Shown here: positions 8,030 through 13,157 of the stretch, in pieces | Layout: the number at the start of each line of letters is the position of its first letter | Numbering within the stretch: position 1 is the stretch's first letter | Source: JBEKLJ01 sp050010255 | Lineage (GTDB): Bacteria; Acidobacteriota; Terriglobia; Bryobacterales; Bryobacteraceae | Length of the DNA stretch: 13,157 nucleotides | Direction of reading: 5' to 3' | Assembly: GCA_050010255.1 (NCBI GenBank) | Contig: JBEKLJ010000092.1 | Coordinates: 1 to 13,157, forward strand | Translations under genes and position numbers: made by a program | The notes under the pieces: model-generated | Databases searched by the model: none | Seen by the model: the letters and a program-made list of their open reading frames with translations, nothing else | What the model was told of the DNA's origin: nothing

Positions 8030-8164
8030 ATGTGGGAGGCAGTGCCGGAATGCCTTGCGGAAACATGTGGTGAAGAATTGATGAGCAGGCAAGGCTGCAT
8101 GGCTGAGCCGCAGGCCGTCCTGGCAGCCCGTGAAGTGAAGACTACTCAGGTGCGACGAAGATGA
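8030..8164 (+). CDS. possible small ORF, 44 aa, overlapping the methyltransferase start
   Basis: The frame is open from 8012 to a TGA at 8162-8164 that overlaps the methyltransferase ATG as ATGA, the same coupling seen at 3983. Possible starts are ATG 8030 (44 residues), ATG 8081 (27 residues) and ATG 8099. The peptide from 8030 has three cysteines (PECLAETC, RQGC), a run of charged residues and ends in QVRRR. I recognise no family. No good Shine-Dalgarno is visible before 8030. The overlap may be chance, but the methyltransferase itself lacks a clear ribosome site (only AAG next to its ATG), which makes translation from upstream attractive. Confidence 0.25.
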   Translation: MWEAVPECLAETCGEELMSRQGCMAEPQAVLAAREVKTTQVRRR

Positions 8165-9036
8165 GACGCGACCAGGTCCTGCGCGGAATTGAAGTCCGCA
8201 GCGGCGATTTTGTCATCGATATCGGAAGTGGTCATCGCCCCTTTTGGCGAGCCGATCTCGTCATAGAGAAGTATCCGTTCGACCACGGTCTGCACCGCAA
8301 TCAACCGATGCGGTTTCCCGGTGTCCCCGTCATCAAGGCGGATGCGCACGCCCTGCCCGTGCCAGACGGCGGCTGCGATCTCATTTTTGCATCCCACATT
8401 ATCGAGCACCTGACTGATCCGCAGTGCTTCATAGCCGAGGTCAAGCGCTGTTCGCGGCGGGTCTACCTGGAATTTCCATCGCGGTACCGGGAGCTGATGC
8501 ATGCCTGGTCGTTTCACGCCTGGCTTGTCGAAGCGCGCGGCACCGTCTTGAGGTTCTACCGCAATGATCTTCCCCAACTCTTTGGTCCGCTGTTTCATGC
8601 GGAGCATGACGCAGCCCTGGGAGCGTGGAGCGAGGCCCGGCACGAGTATCTGAATACTTCCATATACTGCCTTTCCGAAGAACTCGAATGCGAGTTTCCT
8701 AGTGAGACCTTGACCGAGCTCGTGCTACGGGATTCACCGTCCGGCGACTCGAAGCTCAATTTCGCGGACGTGATCCACAGGCCCGCGTATTCGCTGCGTG
8801 AAACCTTGGCGTTCGCCGCTCAAAGCCTACTTTCCAGCGGTCTTTACACGAAACTGTCACAGCCGCGCGAGAAGCCGACGTCGCCGGCGCCGCTTCCCGA
8901 GGCGGTCCTTGCGCGGCTGATGTGTTTGCGCTGCCGCTCTACCGCGTTGCGCCGTACCGGCAACGAGATTACGTGTTCCTGTGGTGCCCGGTACTCGCAA
9001 GACCGCGGCGTCTTTGATTTTGACCCGCAGAATTAG
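8161..9036 (+). CDS. SAM-dependent methyltransferase with C-terminal Trm112-like zinc ribbon
   Basis: 291 residues from ATG 8161. The N-terminal class I methyltransferase fold shows motif I VIDIGSGHRPF (18-28), E36 at the end of strand 2 where SAM ribose is bound, ADAHALPVPDGGCDLIFASH (60-79), and HIIEHLTDP (79-87), the pattern of the Methyltransf_11 group. A middle region (about 95-250) with many aromatic and acidic residues is not assignable. The last 39 residues form a short zinc ribbon: CLRC (C255, C258), CSC (C272, C274), then RYSQDRGVFDF, which resembles the Trm112p-like/UPF0434 fold ending. Zinc-ribbon fusion supports either substrate binding or methyltransferase stabilisation, as Trm112 does in other systems. 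Beside glycan genes it may methylate a sugar or lipid-linked precursor; this is inference. Start choice rests on the motif I distance and the ATGA overlap with the small upstream frame. Confidence 0.8.
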   Translation: MRRDQVLRGIEVRSGDFVIDIGSGHRPFWRADLVIEKYPFDHGLHRNQPMRFPGVPVIKADAHALPVPDGGCDLIFASHIIEHLTDPQCFIAEVKRCSRRVYLEFPSRYRELMHAWSFHAWLVEARGTVLRFYRNDLPQLFGPLFHAEHDAALGAWSEARHEYLNTSIYCLSEELECEFPSETLTELVLRDSPSGDSKLNFADVIHRPAYSLRETLAFAAQSLLSSGLYTKLSQPREKPTSPAPLPEAVLARLMCLRCRSTALRRTGNEITCSCGARYSQDRGVFDFDPQN

Positions 9037-9178
9037 GGCCCGCGCGGCGGTGGCGTCGCTCTGAGAGGTCGAAGTCGGCTTCAAGGACGCAATGGGTGCG
9101 GCGAAGAAACGGCACGATCCATCCGGGTCGCGGCCAGGCCCCCACTTGAGCAGCCCTGTGTCTGGGGTTGATTATATA
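9037..9178. other. short non-coding gap between methyltransferase and tRNA 3' end
   Basis: No gene or clear terminator is seen. The end next to the tRNA is locally AT-rich (ATTATATAT at 9171-9179), in contrast to the GC-rich surroundings. Any attachment site linked to the tRNA 3' end would be expected here, but no copy of the tRNA end was found elsewhere in the window by eye. Confidence 0.4.
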
Positions 9179-9268
9179 TGGCGGAGAGAGAGGGATTCGA
9201 ACCCTCGATAGAGTTTCCCCTATACACGCTTTCCAAGCGTGCGCCTTCAACCACTCGGCCATCTCTCC
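9179..9268 (-). tRNA. tRNA-Ser (anticodon GGA)
   Basis: On the - strand a complete 90-base class II tRNA is seen, with the CCA end encoded (TGG at 9179-9181 on +). The acceptor stem pairs GGAGAGA with TCTCTCC. The D-loop region is GGCCGAGTGGTTGAAGGC. The anticodon stem-loop is CACGC-TTGGAAA-GCGTG with anticodon GGA (9232-9234), reading UCC/UCU. The long variable arm TATAGGGGAAACTCTA is typical of serine, and the T-arm is GAGGGTTCGAATCCCTC. All arms pair well, so it should be functional. No convincing -35/-10 pair was found upstream; TATGCT at 9299-9304 is a weak -10 candidate. Confidence 0.97.
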
Positions 9269-9533
9269 GGATGCGGGTGTGGTCGCTCGCCTCAATGTAG
9301 CATAGGGGCTTTCGGCGGCGGCGCACGGAGCGGCGGGGCTTGGGGCGCGGCTTGGCGAGCGCGCTGCAGGAGCAGGTTCAGAAGCAGAGCCTTCTTGCGC
9401 ATAGGCGTTGAGAGTGGCGCCCGGCGATGCCACCCGGCCCGAGGTGTAGCCTACAGGCCGGGCAGTGAGGAAAGCAAGCCCGCCGTTTTGCGGACGGATT
9501 CCAGCGCGCATGCTAGTCCCGCAGCGCAGGGCA
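9269..9533. other. intergenic region between divergent tRNA-Ser and a secreted-protein gene
   Basis: This GC-rich region should hold the promoters of both divergent genes. A 36-codon frame on the - strand (9292-9402, starting MRKKALLLNLLLQRARQAA, Pro/Ala-rich afterwards) is present but has no Shine-Dalgarno and no recognisable family. No strong hairpins were noticed. Confidence 0.4.
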
Positions 9534-9539
9534 TATAAT
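9534..9539 (+). promoter_or_regulatory. -10 box of a probable leaderless promoter
   Basis: TATAAT is a perfect consensus -10 hexamer. Seven bases separate it from the ATG at 9547, so the expected transcription start falls on or next to that codon. No -35 match is found 16-18 bases upstream (TGCTAG at 9511-9516), and there is no Shine-Dalgarno between the box and the ATG. The box overlaps the alternative ATG at 9538, arguing against that start. Confidence 0.55.
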
Positions 9540-9546
9540 GCTAGCG

Positions 9547-10827
9547 ATGCTTTTCCGCGGGCTGGTCCTCGCGATGGCAGCACTGCCGCTGGCGGCCCAG
9601 TCGCCCGACTCCGGCCTGGCTCAGCGCCTCCGCGAACACCTCAGCCAGTACCTTCTCAAGCTGCCCAACTACACCTGTGTGCAAACCACTGAGCGCTGGC
9701 GTCGCGGCCTGGAGGACTGCCCGCAGTGCGAGCGTATGGACCGGGTGCGGCTCGAGATCGCCGTCATCAACGGACGCGAGATGTTCGGCTACCCGGGCTC
9801 GGCCGGGTTCGGCCAATTCGACCCCGTTAAGCTGCTGCAGGGGGGCGTGGCCGGACGGGGAGATTTCGCTAACGGCCTCGTCGCGATCCTTCGCGCGGGG
9901 CCTTCCGCGTTGTCGCTCGCCGGCGAAGATTCCCGGCAGAACCGCCGGCTGCTTCGGTATTCCTACCACGTGCCCGCCACGGAGAAGCCATTTGAGTTTG
10001 GAACGCTGGACGACAAAGTCAGCCTAGGCATCCATGGGGACCTCTGGATCGATCCGCGGACGCTCGACCTGGTGCGCATGGAGATCGTCGCCGAGAATGT
10101 TCCGGAGCGCTTTCACGTCTCGTCGCTGACCTCGGTGATCGACTACCGCCCGGTTCAGATCGCCACTTCCGAGTTTCTACTGCCGGGTGAGACCGAGTGG
10201 CTGGTTGTGTACTCCCCCATCGCGCAGGAGCGCAGACCGGATGATCCCGCGTGGGGGGTTGAGTACTCCCGCAACGCGCAGGTGCGCAATCAGACCTCTT
10301 ACAGCCAGTGCCGGGCCTACGTTGCCGAGTCCAGCCTGCGCTTCGATGCGGACGCGGAGGTCCCCACGCCGTTGGCCGGGGCCGCTGCTGCTCCCTCCGC
10401 TCTCTCCGCGCTTCCCACAGGCCTCTCCTTCTCGGCCAAGCTTCAGACGGCGGTCGACCTCCGGCTCTCGGCCGCCGGCGATTCGGTTGTCGCCAAAGTG
10501 ACGAAGCCCGCGGCGCAATCCGGGAGAGTGATCGTCCCCGAGGGGGCGGAGATCCTTGGGCGCATCGTGAACCTCGAAGCGCGGGCGCTGACAGACCAGT
10601 ACGGCCGCCTGTCCTGGCACTCCTTCCTCGGGATCCGCTTCACGGCCCTCCGCATCGGCACAACCGAGACGCCCTTGGCGGGCCGCTTGTCGGGCGCGCG
10701 GTTGCCGGGGAATCGCTGCTCGGCGCAGACACACAAAGAGAACCCGGAAGGGCTCTCCATTGTGTGCGTCGGCCGCCCCGATGCGCCACTGCCCGCGGGC
10801 TTGACTTTCGACTGGCGCACGAAGTGA
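9547..10827 (+). CDS. secreted protein of unknown function with LPNYTC motif
   Basis: 426 residues from ATG 9547 (an ATG at 9538 adds three residues but lies within the -10 box). The signal peptide MLFRGLVLAMAALPLAA would be cut before Q18. Residues 39-44 are LPNYTC, followed by a CPQC pair (C58, C61), a pattern I associate with acidobacterial secreted proteins. The middle (about 60-265) looks like a beta-rich domain with GIHGDLWIDPRTLDLVRMEI. An Ala/Pro linker (about 276-292) leads to a C-terminal domain with FSAKLQTAVDLRLSAAGDSV and VIVPEGAEILGRIVNLEARA, faintly like the barrel of TrbI/VirB10-type proteins; that resemblance is weak. Seven cysteines remain in the mature part, suggesting disulfides outside the cytoplasm. 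There is no catalytic motif I can name. The gene stands alone: divergent to the tRNA and convergent to pirin. Confidence 0.75.
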   Translation: MLFRGLVLAMAALPLAAQSPDSGLAQRLREHLSQYLLKLPNYTCVQTTERWRRGLEDCPQCERMDRVRLEIAVINGREMFGYPGSAGFGQFDPVKLLQGGVAGRGDFANGLVAILRAGPSALSLAGEDSRQNRRLLRYSYHVPATEKPFEFGTLDDKVSLGIHGDLWIDPRTLDLVRMEIVAENVPERFHVSSLTSVIDYRPVQIATSEFLLPGETEWLVVYSPIAQERRPDDPAWGVEYSRNAQVRNQTSYSQCRAYVAESSLRFDADAEVPTPLAGAAAAPSALSALPTGLSFSAKLQTAVDLRLSAAGDSVVAKVTKPAAQSGRVIVPEGAEILGRIVNLEARALTDQYGRLSWHSFLGIRFTALRIGTTETPLAGRLSGARLPGNRCSAQTHKENPEGLSIVCVGRPDAPLPAGLTFDWRTK

Positions 10828-10880
10828 GCCGTTTCCTTACCGGAACACCCCTCGACCTCGCTCACGCCGGCCCGCTTTTC

Positions 10881-10898
10881 TCACCACGATCGTGGTGA
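10881..10898. other. perfect 18-bp palindrome between convergent genes
   Basis: TCACCACGATCGTGGTGA is its own reverse complement. It sits 53 bases after the + strand stop and 10 bases after the pirin stop. As RNA it would form a stem of at least seven pairs with a GATC loop, from either strand. No U-run follows on either side (CACATTC on +, GAAAAGCG on -), so it is not a standard intrinsic terminator. It may be a shared end-of-transcript hairpin or a protein site. Confidence 0.5.
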
Positions 10899-10908
10899 CA
10901 CATTCAGG

Positions 10909-11823
10909 CTAGCGCTGAGCGGGTTTAATGAACGTGCCGCTTTGGTATTCCTGAAACGCCTGGCGCAGCTCCTCGCGCGTGTTCATCACGATGGGACCCT
11001 GCCACGCCACCGGCTCCCGAAGCGGTTTCCCAGCTAGCAGCAGGAACCGCACCGGCCCTTCCTCGGTCGATATCGCCACTTCGTCGCCGTCTTCGAAGAG
11101 GACGGCGCTCTCGGGACCGATGAGGCAATCCCGCTTGAAGTCAAAATAGTTGGCGCCGTCCACGTCGTAGGCCCAGGCGTCGCGCTCGCGCTCGAAGTAC
11201 GCTCCTCCATCGACCACGTACGCGAAAACGCGGTGACCCGCCTTTACGGGAAGGGTCAGGGGCGTGTGTGGCGGGACCGTGATGTCCAGGTACTCGGGAT
11301 CGATCACTATGCCCCGCACCGGGCCCCTTTCCCCCTTCAATTCTCCGCAGATGATCTTCACTTTGACGCCGCCGTCCAGGGTGACCTCCGGAATGTCGCT
11401 GCTCCCGACATCCCGGTAGCGCGGGTCCATCATCTTGTTGGAGGCGGGCAGGTTCGCCCAGAGCTGGACGCCCCACATCAATCCGTCCTCCCGGCCTTTG
11501 GGCATTTCCTGGTGGACGATGCCGCTGCCGGCGGTCATCCATTGCACGTCGCCAGAGTGGATGGTCCCCCGGTTTCCCATGCTGTCGCCATGTTCGACGC
11601 TCCCCTGAAAGACATAGGTGATCGTCTCGATGCCGCGGTGGGGGTGCCAGGGGAACCCCCGCAAATAGTGAGCGGGCGTGTCCGAGTGGAAATCATCCAG
11701 GAGCAGGAACGGATCCAGCAGAGGAACATCATGGAACCCAAACGCTCTCTTCAAATGGACGCCAGCGCCCTCGATAGTGGGCGTGCTCTTGAGAATCCTC
11801 TCGATCTTCCGGGGCTTGCTCAT
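10909..11823 (-). CDS. pirin-family cupin protein
   Basis: 304 residues from the ATG at 11821-11823. The N-terminal pirin cupin carries FPWHPHRGIETITYVFQG (57-74), SVEHGDSMGNRGTIHSGDVQ (75-94) and WMTAGSGIVHQEMP (95-108). By analogy to known pirins the metal ligands are H60, H62, H104 and E106; all are present. The C-terminal cupin (about 170-290) includes PPHTPLTLPVKAGHRVFAYV and LLLAGKPLREPVAWQGPIVM, the usual Pirin_C ending. Length is normal. Bacterial pirins bind iron; some show quercetin 2,3-dioxygenase activity and others act as redox-sensing partners, so the role here is not fixed. GGAGG at 11829-11833, five bases before the ATG, is a strong ribosome site. The secreted-protein gene upstream on the same strand ends 76 bases before it; nothing indicates a functional link. 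Confidence 0.93.
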   Translation of the reverse strand: MSKPRKIERILKSTPTIEGAGVHLKRAFGFHDVPLLDPFLLLDDFHSDTPAHYLRGFPWHPHRGIETITYVFQGSVEHGDSMGNRGTIHSGDVQWMTAGSGIVHQEMPKGREDGLMWGVQLWANLPASNKMMDPRYRDVGSSDIPEVTLDGGVKVKIICGELKGERGPVRGIVIDPEYLDITVPPHTPLTLPVKAGHRVFAYVVDGGAYFERERDAWAYDVDGANYFDFKRDCLIGPESAVLFEDGDEVAISTEEGPVRFLLLAGKPLREPVAWQGPIVMNTREELRQAFQEYQSGTFIKPAQR

Positions 11824-11828
11824 TTCGT

Positions 11829-11833
11829 CCTCC
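11829..11833 (-). promoter_or_regulatory. strong Shine-Dalgarno of the pirin gene
   Basis: On the - strand GGGGAGGACGAA precedes the ATG, giving GGAGG with a five-base spacer. It fixes the pirin start and contrasts with the two neighbouring secreted-protein genes, which show none. Confidence 0.7.
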
Positions 11834-11899
11834 CCAAACCCGGGATCCCTCCCAGTGGCTCCAGGTTAATTCCAGCCTACCGGAATGCGGCCCTCAGCC

Positions 11900-12805
11900 T
11901 CAATGCGACGCCGGGGCCTGGGGCGGCGGCTCCGCCGCGGCTGCCCGGTTGGCGGCCCGGTAAACGCAGTCGCGCGCGCGCAGGTACCACTCCGCGCCCA
12001 GTGCGCCAACCGGCGCCGGGGCCCGGCACCACTTGGCGCGGTCGCCCCCGCCCAGGGCCTCGATCAGTTCCGCAATCAGCCCGGCGCCGCCGGCCGACGA
12101 CTCAAGCGACCGCGCCAGCGCAACGTCCCGCCGGGCATTGCGGCGAATCAGCTTGCGGATCGTGAGCGTCCCCTCCGCCCCGGGCGCCGCCGCCCCGCAG
12201 ATGTAGGGGCGCAGCACGGCGCGGGCCGATTCCGACGACGGCGCGTCCACGGAAGCCAGCGGCTCCAGCGGCCACCGGGGCGTCGGGACCCGCGGCGCCA
12301 GCACCCTCAGCTCCAGGGGGTAGATGAACCAGCGCCCGCCCGAGTTGAGCTGGATCTCGAGGCGGGAGCGGCGCACCGTTGCGTCCTGATCGACCCACAG
12401 GTCCACCCAGTAGACGACAGTCGTCTGGCCGGGCACCTGCAGCGGGGCGCTAGCCAGCAGCCCGGACTCATTCACCTGGACCGGCTCGAGCGCGTCCGGG
12501 ATCCAGGCGGCGCCACGCTGGACGAAAACGGCCCGGTAGACCGTGAGCCCCACGCTGTGCTCGGGGTTCTGGCCAATGAAGACCCAGTAAAGCTGCCCCG
12601 GGGGCGGCGTCACGGCCACAACGAGAGAGGTGTGCGTGTGGCGCAGCAGGCGGGGCGAGAGAATCTCGCGGGGCGTCTCCGCCCGATCGGCCTCTACGAC
12701 GTTGCCGAACGGGTCTATGCGCTGGAATTCGGAATAGACGCGCACCGACTGCGCCAGCGCGCAGCCGGCGGCAATCAGGATGAGCACGCCGCGTAAGAAG
12801 AGCAC
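11900..12805 (-). CDS. secreted or lipid-anchored protein of unknown function
   Basis: 301 residues from the GTG at 12803-12805. The N-terminus MLFLRGVLILIAAGCALAQ is a signal peptide; it can be read as cut before Q19 (ALA-Q) or, less well, as a lipobox (AAGC, C15). The mature part is mostly beta-like up to about residue 165 (SVRVYSEFQRIDPFG, HTHTSLVVAVTPPPGQLYWV, GQTTVVYWVDLWVDQ), then a Pro-rich link (VLAPRVPTPRWPLEP) and a helical, Ala-rich C-terminal part with two cysteines more than 80 residues apart (YICGAA and WCRAP) and another in ARDCVYRA. I recognise no family; it looks like a typical acidobacterial exported hypothetical. The ATG at 12813 is out of frame, and the promoter layout supports GTG as a leaderless start. 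Pirin follows downstream on the same strand. Confidence 0.65.
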   Translation of the reverse strand: MLFLRGVLILIAAGCALAQSVRVYSEFQRIDPFGNVVEADRAETPREILSPRLLRHTHTSLVVAVTPPPGQLYWVFIGQNPEHSVGLTVYRAVFVQRGAAWIPDALEPVQVNESGLLASAPLQVPGQTTVVYWVDLWVDQDATVRRSRLEIQLNSGGRWFIYPLELRVLAPRVPTPRWPLEPLASVDAPSSESARAVLRPYICGAAAPGAEGTLTIRKLIRRNARRDVALARSLESSAGGAGLIAELIEALGGGDRAKWCRAPAPVGALGAEWYLRARDCVYRAANRAAAAEPPPQAPASH

Positions 12806-12811
12806 CCGCCC

Positions 12812-12840
12812 ATTTTATCCGGCGCGCGGCGGGCTGTCTC
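12812..12840 (-). promoter_or_regulatory. -35/-10 promoter placing transcription start on a GTG codon
   Basis: On the - strand GAGACA (12835-12840, four of six matches to TTGACA) is followed after exactly 17 bases by TAAAAT (12812-12817, five of six matches to TATAAT). Six bases (GGGCGG) separate the -10 box from the GTG at 12805, so transcription should begin at or beside the start codon, giving a leaderless mRNA. Confidence 0.5.
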
Positions 12841-12959
12841 GCGGCCGCCCGCTAGCCGTCCGTAAGAACGCGCAGCGGGCACGAACTCGAGCCACGGTGG
12901 CGGCGCGTTGGAATGCGACATCCACCCCTCAGGTGCAGCCGACGCCGGCCGTAGCGTGG
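12841..12959. other. non-coding stretch upstream of the right-hand secreted-protein gene
   Basis: No gene is seen. The region is very GC-rich; the short open frames crossing it are out of phase with each other and carry no recognisable protein text. It leads directly into the inverted-repeat block at 12960. Confidence 0.4.
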
Positions 12960-13007
12960 GCACTCGTGCCTGCCGCGTCGCCACTCCTGGCGACGCAAGG
13001 CGAGTGC
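12960..13007. repeat. compound inverted repeat (nested hairpin, REP-like)
   Basis: An inner perfect hairpin pairs GCGTCGCCA (12975-12983) with TGGCGACGC (12988-12996) around a CTCC loop. An outer stem pairs GCACTCG (12960-12966) with CGAGTGC (13001-13007), with CCT/AGG pairing between the two. The nested fold is intergenic and resembles REP or BIME elements; whether it recurs in the genome cannot be seen here. Confidence 0.6.
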
Positions 13008-13036
13008 GGGAAATGCCCGGGAAGCATTGTGCCAGA

Positions 13037-13054
13037 CGTCGGCTGAAGCCGACG
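13037..13054. repeat. hairpin CGTCGGC-TGAA-GCCGACG
   Basis: A perfect seven-pair stem with a four-base loop. GCCGACGCTG after it echoes GCCGACGCCG at 12938-12947, suggesting a family of related short repeats in this intergenic region. No T-run follows, so it is not an intrinsic terminator on the + strand. Confidence 0.55.
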
Positions 13055-13067
13055 CTGCAAACTGAAG

Positions 13068-13157
13068 TGTCAAGTTCCATGACATCCTTGACACATTGTT
13101 CCATGACATCCTTGACAGGCAGGGTGCCGACGCAAGCGGGAGGCAGCCGGGGGTCTC
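13068..13157. mobile_element. possible end of an IS21-like element with 20-bp direct repeats
   Basis: Two identical 20-base repeats, GTTCCATGACATCCTTGACA, lie at 13074-13093 and 13098-13117, separated by CATT. Immediately left, TGTCAAG (13068-13074) is the inverse of the CTTGACA that ends each repeat. Elements of the IS21 type begin with TGT and carry several repeats of about this length near their ends, which this layout fits. If so, the element starts near 13068 and its transposase genes lie beyond the right edge. No transposase is visible in the window, so the call rests on repeat geometry alone. Confidence 0.35.

Noticed and set aside
8150..8160. GTGCGAC as a possible group II intron 5' end
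   Set aside because: It is followed directly by an intact methyltransferase gene, with no reverse transcriptase and no domain V-like hairpin in the window.
9171..9176. TATAAT on the - strand just past the tRNA 3' end
   Set aside because: No - strand gene follows it; it is probably just part of the AT-rich patch after the tRNA.
9292..9402. 36-residue - strand frame upstream of tRNA-Ser
   Set aside because: Only a Leu-rich start and Pro/Ala tail, no Shine-Dalgarno and no known relative; chance in GC-rich DNA is likely.
11233..12796. Two long + strand open frames (11233-12165 and 11885-12796)
   Set aside because: They are antisense to pirin and the secreted protein, which have clear motifs and start signals; the + frames read as Arg/Pro/Gly-rich noise.
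13074..13117. Repeat pair considered as a CRISPR array
   Set aside because: Only two units with a 4-base spacer, too short for CRISPR spacers, and no cas genes nearby.

Overview
The window is GC-rich bacterial chromosome, most likely from an acidobacterium of the Solibacter/Bryobacter type. This is inferred from two secreted proteins whose signal peptides end in Ala-Gln, from the LPNYTC motif after one of them (a pattern I associate with acidobacterial secreted proteins), and from a general style of isolated secreted hypotheticals beside housekeeping-like genes. I could not run a database search, so the taxonomy is tentative.

Left part (1-9036), all on the + strand: a cell-surface glycan or lipid-linked-sugar cluster. 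It opens with the 3' end of an SGNH-family esterase/acyltransferase-like gene and the decayed remains of a second SGNH gene. Next come a GT-C (family 39-like) membrane glycosyltransferase, a DPM1-like family 2 glycosyltransferase and a flippase-like membrane protein; the last two overlap by ATGA. These are followed by a UDP-galactopyranose-mutase-like FAD enzyme, a second GT-C-like membrane protein, and a methyltransferase with a C-terminal zinc ribbon. A coherent reading is that the family 2 enzyme makes a polyprenyl-phosphate sugar, the flippase-like protein (or a partner) moves it across the membrane, and the GT-C enzymes transfer the sugar outside. The FAD enzyme and methyltransferase would modify the sugar or glycan, and the SGNH proteins would acylate or deacylate it. 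The substrate cannot be read from sequence.

Middle (9037-9546): a tRNA-Ser(GGA) gene on the - strand, its 3' end facing the glycan cluster, flanked by short non-coding stretches.

Right part (9547-12805): a secreted two-part protein of unknown function (+), then two - strand genes, a pirin-family cupin and another secreted protein of unknown function. Both secreted-protein genes have a -10 box so close to the start codon that their mRNAs should be leaderless, whereas pirin has a strong Shine-Dalgarno. A perfect 18-bp palindrome lies between the convergent secreted-protein and pirin genes.

Right edge (12841-13157): no gene. It holds a compound inverted repeat, a second hairpin (REP-like) and two 20-bp direct repeats that may be the terminal repeats of an IS21-type element continuing past the window.
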